NCBI GenBank assembly: GCA_902776835.1
Contig: CACYRK010000004.1
Location: forward strand, 1-64,000
From: an uncultured Bacteroidales bacterium
GTDB taxonomy: Bacteria > Bacteroidota > Bacteroidia > Bacteroidales > Muribaculaceae
DNA: 64,000 nucleotides
Direction of reading: 5' to 3'
Shown here in pieces: positions 58,716 through 64,000 of this stretch (position 1 is the stretch's first letter; the number at the start of each line of letters is the position of its first letter). The notes below the pieces were generated by a model, which saw only the letters and a program-made list of their open reading frames with translations, had not been told where the DNA came from and searched no databases. The position numbers and the translations under genes were made by a program.

Positions 58716-59779
58716 TATTTTTCTAATATCTCTTTTATCAGTTGCTCGATGCGCTGGGCCATGGCGCGCTGCGAGTGATGCGCCACGACGTAATCCCTGT
58801 TGGCCAAGCCTTTATCGCGGCGCGTGCTGTCGTCGCTGTGAATCATCTGTTCAAGGGCGCGACGCACGGCGTCGACATCGCCCACAGGCACCAGCATCAC
58901 ACCTGGTGCGTCGCTCACATAGTCGTGGGTGCTGGCCGTGTCGCTCACAATCAGCGGCTTCCCCATGGCCATGCTTTGCAACACGCTCATCTGTCCATAA
59001 GAATACGGATAGTCGGGGAGGATAAGCGCCACTGCGGCGCTGGCAGCAATTGCCTGACGCAACTGGGGCAGCGGCTGGGCGGGCTTAAACTCAATGCCTG
59101 GGCAATGGGCATAACTGCCGCTCAGCGAGGTGTCGCCGATGATGAGCAGGCGGTAGCCCTGGCTGTCGGGCAGCGAGGCGAACGCCCGGCACAGCGTGTC
59201 AAAATCGCGCTTGGCATAGCCGAAACTGACGATGGTGCGCTTGTGCGGCACGTCGAGGGGCACAAAGTCGTCGACATCGACCCCAAAGGGGATATAACAC
59301 GCCCTGGCGGCCAAATTGGGATAATTACGCTCGAGCCACGGCAACTGCGTGCGCGAGTGCACAATCAGGTGCGGCGCGCGGCGCATGGCATAGCGTATGA
59401 GCCTGGTGGCAAGCCCCGTCTCGCGCCCGCCATTGAGAGCGCCCACGTCGACCATCAGATGCGGCGGCCGGCGGTGCGACCACGAACTGAGCAACTCGTA
59501 GAGCAGGCCGCTCTGCGCTCCGTGCGACATCACCAGGTCGTAGCCATTGCGGCGACGCCAGGCCTTGATAGGCTGGGAGATGTAGAACTTGAGACGGCGC
59601 TCGAAGCGGCGCAACCAATTGTCGCGCCCGATGTCGAGCACATCGACCTGCACATCGCTCGTGAAATGCGTAAAAAACCAGTAAGGCTCGCCCTCGACGT
59701 GCTTGTCGGGGGCCTGAACCGTGGCGTCGTCGCTCGCAAGGCGCGCCACATTCCAGTTTGGAATAAACAAAATTCGCAT
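58715..59779 (-). CDS. Glycosyltransferase family 1/4
   Basis: A 354-residue GT-B transferase. It begins MRILFIPNWNVARLASDD. The C-terminal Rossmann part has RTIVSFGYAKRDFDTLCRAFASLPD, PYSYGQMSVLQSMAMGKPLIVSDTASTHDYV, the family's donor-binding pattern, and VGDVDAVRRALEQMI. It is overlapped by the GT2 gene at 57774-58715 and is presumably part of a glycan-building pair. Confidence 0.88.
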   Translation of the reverse strand: MRILFIPNWNVARLASDDATVQAPDKHVEGEPYWFFTHFTSDVQVDVLDIGRDNWLRRFERRLKFYISQPIKAWRRRNGYDLVMSHGAQSGLLYELLSSWSHRRPPHLMVDVGALNGGRETGLATRLIRYAMRRAPHLIVHSRTQLPWLERNYPNLAARACYIPFGVDVDDFVPLDVPHKRTIVSFGYAKRDFDTLCRAFASLPDSQGYRLLIIGDTSLSGSYAHCPGIEFKPAQPLPQLRQAIAASAAVALILPDYPYSYGQMSVLQSMAMGKPLIVSDTASTHDYVSDAPGVMLVPVGDVDAVRRALEQMIHSDDSTRRDKGLANRDYVVAHHSQRAMAQRIEQLIKEILEK

Positions 59780-59904
59780 TGGCCTTTATGGTTTTTACAA
59801 ACACACAAAGTTATGACTTCTCACAGTAAAAACTATGAGGGCAAGCGCATTTAACTCAAATTTAACACTCTGCTTCGATGGGCGTCTTAGGCGTAAGGTT
59901 ACTA

Positions 59905-60051
59905 TTATATGGTGAACAACATATGCACCAAAACACCTACGATAAAGCCTATGATTGAAGCAACGATAGCAACCTGCCGTTTTTCGCGCTGTGATTTCTT
60001 CTTGAGTTCAATAAGAGTGTAGTCTCTTGGTGTAATCACATCATCGTTCAT
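59905..60051 (-). CDS. 48-residue single-pass membrane protein
   Basis: Reading on the minus strand from the ATG at 60051 gives MNDDVITPRDYTLIELKKKS, then QREKRQ and a strongly hydrophobic helix VAIVASIIGFIVGVLVHML, ending FTI and a TAA. A soluble charged N-terminus with one C-terminal membrane helix is a common small-protein plan. A textbook promoter lies upstream (TTTG at 60121-60124 and TAATTTTG at 60093-60100 on the minus strand, 20 nt apart), which strongly favours expression. It is not recognised as any known family. It is transcribed away from the GT4 gene at 60266. Confidence 0.7.
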   Translation of the reverse strand: MNDDVITPRDYTLIELKKKSQREKRQVAIVASIIGFIVGVLVHMLFTI

Positions 60052-60092
60052 GTGTACCAGTCGTTAAGGTGGGGTTATTTTGTAAATCGCAG

Positions 60093-60124
60093 CAAAATTA
60101 CCATGAATAATCGAAAACAGCAAA
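60093..60124 (-). promoter_or_regulatory. Promoter of the 48-residue protein gene
   Basis: Minus strand: TTTG (60121-60124), 20 nt, TAATTTTG (60093-60100). Predicted leader about 38 nt. Confidence 0.7.
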
Positions 60125-60216
60125 TAAAAACGCACAAAACAGCGCTGGCGCATTTTTTTTATCACTTTTGAAATCGTTCCAAAAGAGCATTACTGCTGTT
60201 TTTGCACACTTTTCGC

Positions 60217-60246
60217 TTGGTCAACCAAGAGAATTTACTACCTTTG
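60217..60246 (+). promoter_or_regulatory. Promoter of the GT4 glycosyltransferase
   Basis: TTG at 60217-60219, 19 nt, TACCTTTG at 60239-60246; predicted start near 60250 gives a leader of about 16 nt before the ATG at 60266. Confidence 0.6.
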
Positions 60247-60265
60247 CATCCGCTTATTTTTGCCG

Positions 60266-61447
60266 ATGAGAGTATTGCTTGTAAATAAGTTTTATTATCG
60301 TCGTGGCGGCGACTGTATCGCCATGATGAACACCGAGGCCCTGCTGCGTGAGCGCGGCCACGAGGTTGGGGTGTATACCATGAACTACCCAAGCAATGTC
60401 GACTCGGCCAACCTGGTGGGTGCAGCGCCAGAGGTGCATTTTGGCGGCCTTCCTGACAAGGTGCGCTACCTGTGGCGCATGATGGGCTGGGACGACGTTC
60501 CCCGGCAATTTGCCGCTGCTTTGGCCGAGTTTCGCCCCGACGTGGTGCATCTGCACAACATCCACTCCTACCTGTCGCCGGCACTGGCGCGGGCGGCCCA
60601 TAAGCACGGGGCGCGTGTGGTGTGGACCATGCACGACTACAAGTTGATATGCCCCGCCTACACACTGCTGCACGACGGCCAGCCCTGCGAGCAATGCCTC
60701 ACCAATCCTGGCGCCGTGCTGCGCAACCGGTGCATTAAGCAGTCGCTCGCCGCCAGCGTGGCAGCCTGGGCCGAGGCACGGCGGTGGAGCCTGAAAAAGT
60801 TGACGCTGTGGACCGACGCCTTTGTCTGCCCGAGCGAGTTCATGGCCACCATGCTGCGTCGTGGCGGCGTACCGGCCGACAAGTTGCACGTGATTCCCAA
60901 CTTCATGCCCCAAGCAAGCACGCCACCTGCCAAGAAAGAACCCGTGGCCGGCCGCTACAGCTATATCGGGCGCCTATCGCCCGAAAAGGGCGTGCGCACC
61001 CTGGTGGCAGTGGCACGCGAACTGCCTTACGACCTGATGATTGCCGGCGACGGACCGCTCGCCGACGAGTTGCGTGAGTTGTGCGACGCGCCAAGCAACA
61101 TCCATCTGCTTGGGCAACTCGACGCCCACAAGGTCAAGGAGTTGATGGCCTCGTCGCAATTCACCGTCGTTCCCAGCGAGTGGTATGAGAACAACCCGCT
61201 GAGCATCATCGAGAGCCACTGTGCCGGCCGCCCTGTGGTGGCAGCGGAGATGGGCGGCATCCCCGAACTCATCGACGATCACAACGGCATCCTGTTCACC
61301 GCCGGCGACGGCGACTCGCTGCGCCGCGCCATCACAAAAGCCATGGGCACCCACTGGAACCACGAGGCCATCGCACAGCAAGCCCAAGACCGCTACTCAT
61401 CACAGCGCCACTACGAAGCCCTGAGCCACATCTACCACCTATCATAA
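60266..61447 (+). CDS. Glycosyltransferase family 4
   Basis: A 393-residue GT-B transferase starting MRVLLVNKFYYRRGGD, with the N-terminal donor/acceptor part (VVHLHNIHSYLSPALARAA, VVWTMHDYKLICPAYTLL) and the GT4 domain with YSYIGRLSPEKGVRTLVAVA, LMIAGDGPLADELRE, VVPSEWYENNPLSIIESHCAGRPVVAAEMGGIPELI. Upstream TTG and ATG codons are both in frame; the ATG at 60266 is taken. Its likely product is a lipid-linked or cell-surface glycan. Confidence 0.92.
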   Translation: MRVLLVNKFYYRRGGDCIAMMNTEALLRERGHEVGVYTMNYPSNVDSANLVGAAPEVHFGGLPDKVRYLWRMMGWDDVPRQFAAALAEFRPDVVHLHNIHSYLSPALARAAHKHGARVVWTMHDYKLICPAYTLLHDGQPCEQCLTNPGAVLRNRCIKQSLAASVAAWAEARRWSLKKLTLWTDAFVCPSEFMATMLRRGGVPADKLHVIPNFMPQASTPPAKKEPVAGRYSYIGRLSPEKGVRTLVAVARELPYDLMIAGDGPLADELRELCDAPSNIHLLGQLDAHKVKELMASSQFTVVPSEWYENNPLSIIESHCAGRPVVAAEMGGIPELIDDHNGILFTAGDGDSLRRAITKAMGTHWNHEAIAQQAQDRYSSQRHYEALSHIYHLS

Positions 61448-61478
61448 AACAGAGGTGGGACGACGGTCATTATAATGG

Positions 61479-62924
61479 TTAGAACTTATCGGGATAGATG
61501 GTGTTGCCGTCGCGTACGATTTTCACCAGGCGCCTCTTGACGTCGTAATACTTAGTAAAGTCGGACATCTCTTTTTTGATAAGAGGGCTCATGTCGGGGT
61601 CATCGGTGACAATTTCCACTGAGACAAAATCTTCCTCAAATCGCATTACCTCATTGCCTTTCTTGTCAATGACAAGAGAGTTGTGGCCATCGTTAACCGG
61701 AAGCACAACTAACGCAACCCCCTGCTCAAAGTCGCCAACCGAACTATAAATCGTCGGTATGACCATGCGCCCAGTTTTATCAATATAGCCCCAGTGCGAC
61801 ACCTCTTCAGCATCGTCAACGCAAACCCCAGCAAGGCCTTCGCTAAATGGTTCAGCATAATCATACTTGGGTTCAATCACAACTTTGCCATGCGAGTCGA
61901 TAAAACCATATTTAGGATTATCCTCTTTATCTCTAATTCTGAATCTGGCAAGACCGTCGGTGAATCTATACAAAGTGATATCTTCGTAATCCACGGTGGG
62001 CAGCGTGACATAATAGCCTGAGTGCAAGAATGGTGAAACACAACTGTTGAACACATCGTCCGACAGTCGATTCCCGTTGTAGTCCCAGAATCCGATTTTT
62101 GTCTCGCCATTCTCATCTTGCGATCCTAAGGCAAAAAAATCATCATCTGAATTAATGCACGGCTCGTCATAAATGAATGGAATAATTACGTTGCCATCAA
62201 TATCCATCAAGCCACATTTATAGTCCTTCCCCATGACTAAACGTCGGTTGCAGAAGTACGAAGAATAACTGTCATACTCAAAGGGCACTTTCACGTTGCC
62301 GTGGAAATCGAGCAAGCCAACTTTTTCAACCGTTGCATCATATGCCGCAATGCGCCAATCTTGGTCGGCTAAGTCTTGGTCTCCAGCAGTTATTGGCATC
62401 AACGCATTGTATTTGAACGGAATGAGCACGTTGAACGACGAATCGAGCAAAGCAAATTTACCGTCCACGGTAGGTTTATCCTCAAGATTGATATCACCTT
62501 TGCCCACGATGTAGAATCGTCGGCCTTGCTCGGTAATCATGTGCACAAAGTCATACTCAGGATTCAACAACAAGGCTCCATTCTCTGCCAGCATGCCGTG
62601 CTTGCCATTGAGCCAAACCTCGTAATAGTCGGACTCGCTCGAGATTGAGTCATACTTCAATGGGATGAACAAGTCGTTCTCGATATCGACAACGCCCATT
62701 TTGCCATTTTTCTTGACAATCACATCGTTTGGAAGCCACCAAGTATCCTCGGAATAATCTGGCACATCGTCAAACAATTTCATAAGTTCCAAATAACGCT
62801 CATTGACCGTTGGCGTTTCATCGTCAACATCGGTGCCAAACTGCTCGGTTACGACTTCCTGAGCCAACGCGCCGAATGGCAGAGCCATCAAGAACATCAC
62901 ACAAAAATTCAGAACAGATTTCAT
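61479..62924 (-). CDS. Secreted WG-repeat protein
   Basis: The 481-residue protein has a signal peptide (MKSVLNFCVMFLMALPFGALAQ). The mature part consists of repeated WG/KWG-type beta units: KMGVVDIENDLFIPLKYDSI, GLLDFHGNVKVPFEYDSY, CGLMDIDGNVIIPFIYDEP, KYGFIDSHGKVVIEPKYDYAEPF and HWGYIDKTGRMVIPTIYSSVGDF. WG-repeat proteins are widespread and of unknown function; they probably form a solenoid or propeller. It is more AT-rich than its neighbours, so it may be an acquired gene. Confidence 0.88.
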   Translation of the reverse strand: MKSVLNFCVMFLMALPFGALAQEVVTEQFGTDVDDETPTVNERYLELMKLFDDVPDYSEDTWWLPNDVIVKKNGKMGVVDIENDLFIPLKYDSISSESDYYEVWLNGKHGMLAENGALLLNPEYDFVHMITEQGRRFYIVGKGDINLEDKPTVDGKFALLDSSFNVLIPFKYNALMPITAGDQDLADQDWRIAAYDATVEKVGLLDFHGNVKVPFEYDSYSSYFCNRRLVMGKDYKCGLMDIDGNVIIPFIYDEPCINSDDDFFALGSQDENGETKIGFWDYNGNRLSDDVFNSCVSPFLHSGYYVTLPTVDYEDITLYRFTDGLARFRIRDKEDNPKYGFIDSHGKVVIEPKYDYAEPFSEGLAGVCVDDAEEVSHWGYIDKTGRMVIPTIYSSVGDFEQGVALVVLPVNDGHNSLVIDKKGNEVMRFEEDFVSVEIVTDDPDMSPLIKKEMSDFTKYYDVKRRLVKIVRDGNTIYPDKF

Positions 62925-63127
62925 AGCATTTCATGGTGTGCCACGTTGGTGAAATGTTTATTTTGCTGAATATCAATCATTTGTAATGAATATCAGCCAA
63001 GCGTGATTTTAATCTGAACCCGTGGCAACATTAAAGACAGACAAAAACCAAACTCGGCACCACAAAGGTATCAAAAAAACCTGAATTGCACACAATAAAA
63101 ACGCAGGTTTCGATGTTATATCAATAC

Positions 63128-64000
63128 ATGAAGAAGAACGTCATACAGGGAAGCCTGATTACGACTTTTCGTTGCAATGCCAAGTGCAACATGTGCAACA
63201 TCTGGAAGAATCCTTCCACGGCAAGCGATGAGGTGCCAGCCGACATCTACAATCGCCTGCCCGATGGTTTGCGCATCAACATCACTGGCGGCGAGGCAAC
63301 AATCAGGACGGATATCGAGCAGATATTCGAGAACCTCTATGACCGCTCGTCGTTGCTCGAGTTGAGCACCAACGGCTATTACACCGACAAGGTGGTGGCC
63401 CTGGCCAATCGGTTCCCGAAAATTCTGATTCGGGTGAGCGTTGAGGGCCTGCCTCGCGTCAACGATGAGAAGCGCGGCTTGCGCGACGGCTTCGACCACG
63501 CGCTGCGCACCATCTTGGAACTCAAGAAGACCAAGTGCCGCAACATCGGCTTCTCGGTGGTGATTTCGCCCGACAATTACCAGGACCTGGTGTCGCTATA
63601 TGAACTGTGCGTGGCCCTGGACGTGGAGTTGGCCACCAGCGCGGTGCACAACTCGTGGTACTTCCACAAGCATGACAATGTGGAGACCAGCGAAGCGGCC
63701 CTTCACGAGCACGAGCGCTTTGTTCGCGCCCTGCTGTGCAGCAAGCGCCGCCGCCTGAAATCGCGCCTGAAAGACTATGGGCGAGCCTACTTCAACCGCT
63801 CGGTGCACCGCCGGCTGCGCGGCGACCAAGGCGACTACCGCCCGCCATGCGGCGCCGGTACCGACTTCTTCTTCATCGACCCATGGGGCAATGTGGCGCC
63901 ATGCAACGGCAGCGAGCAAGAGTGGGTCATGGGAAACATCAAGGACGCATCGCTCGATGAGATCATAAACAGCGAGCGCGGCCGCGAAATGCTCGAGCGT
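63128..64000 (+). CDS. Radical SAM protein, 3' end outside the window
   Basis: The first 291 residues are inside the window. The radical SAM cluster is at C16, C20 and C23 (FRCNAKCNMCNIW). INITGGEATIRTDIEQIF and LLELSTNGYYTDKVV follow the SAM-binding pattern. Near the cut, PPCGAGTDFFFIDPWGNVAPCNGSEQEWVMGNI is a SPASM/twitch-type auxiliary Fe-S region. Such proteins act on peptides or on cell-surface and cofactor substrates; the substrate cannot be predicted. The start ATG at 63128 gives a standard N-terminus (MKKNVIQGSLITTFRC). The end and downstream genes are missing. Confidence 0.88.
   Translation, partial: MKKNVIQGSLITTFRCNAKCNMCNIWKNPSTASDEVPADIYNRLPDGLRINITGGEATIRTDIEQIFENLYDRSSLLELSTNGYYTDKVVALANRFPKILIRVSVEGLPRVNDEKRGLRDGFDHALRTILELKKTKCRNIGFSVVISPDNYQDLVSLYELCVALDVELATSAVHNSWYFHKHDNVETSEAALHEHERFVRALLCSKRRRLKSRLKDYGRAYFNRSVHRRLRGDQGDYRPPCGAGTDFFFIDPWGNVAPCNGSEQEWVMGNIKDASLDEIINSERGREMLER

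Overview
The window is a chromosomal segment of a Bacteroidales bacterium, most likely in the Muribaculaceae/Prevotellaceae neighbourhood. This rests on three things: a near-complete type IX secretion system (T9SS) operon with T9SS-type C-terminal domains on nearby secreted proteins; recurrent Bacteroidetes promoters (TTTG or TTG, 19-20 nt, then TAnnTTTG) in front of genes; and little use of Shine-Dalgarno sequences. Most genes are fairly GC-rich. The exceptions are an AT-rich regulator/nuclease cassette (27.4-29.0 kb), an insertion sequence (38.9-39.9 kb) and the WG-repeat gene (61.5-62.9 kb).

Layout. 0-2.9 kb: glpB and glpA on the minus strand (anaerobic glycerol-3-phosphate dehydrogenase; glpC would lie outside the window). 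3.2-9.8 kb: a tiny secreted half-dockerin protein, RlmN, a secreted endonuclease I with a T9SS domain, a probable structured RNA with its own promoter, and a C10 cysteine peptidase with a C-terminal dockerin. 9.9-11.3 kb: a DUF4112 membrane protein and a repeat-rich gap with REP-like hairpins and a promoter/terminator pair. 11.3-18.5 kb: porT-porP-porK-porL-porM-porN, the T9SS core. 18.5-19.3 kb: tandem palindromic repeats. 19.3-26.5 kb: housekeeping and metabolic genes (membrane protein plus winged-helix regulator, DUF1232 protein, M15-like lipoprotein, HAD hydrolase, aroB, aminopeptidase P, lysA). 26.7-29.7 kb: a small secreted protein, the XRE/HNH cassette and a second repeat cluster. 29.7-38.5 kb: a polysaccharide locus (wzx-wza-wzc-wzy on the minus strand; a divergent glycosyltransferase, metallophosphoesterase lipoprotein and unknown exported protein on the plus strand). 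38.9-43.6 kb: an intact IS982-family element inserted between a promoter and a tandem family of three secreted proteins. 43.8-52.1 kb, minus strand: a SpoU-type rRNA methyltransferase, panD, panC, a GH20 hexosaminidase, truA, speA and a DUF2461 protein. 52.1-55.8 kb: a promoter-like repeat array, ffh, folD and a CapA-like protein. 55.9-61.4 kb: TIGR02757, YitT, two minus-strand glycosyltransferases, an overlooked 48-residue membrane protein and a plus-strand GT4 glycosyltransferase. 61.5-64.0 kb: a WG-repeat secreted protein and a radical SAM protein cut by the window end.

How it fits together. The Por proteins build the outer-membrane secretion machine. The endonuclease and the 39.9-43.6 kb family carry the C-terminal signal that such a machine reads and attaches to surface polysaccharide, and the wz locus and the glycosyltransferases make surface polysaccharide. 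No tRNA, rRNA, CRISPR array, integrase or phage module was recognised. The least explained parts are the AT-rich XRE/HNH pair with an inverted repeat at its promoter, two candidate non-coding RNAs, the dispersed palindromic repeat families, and the decaying first member of the secreted triplet. All calls are from reading the sequence; no database search was run.
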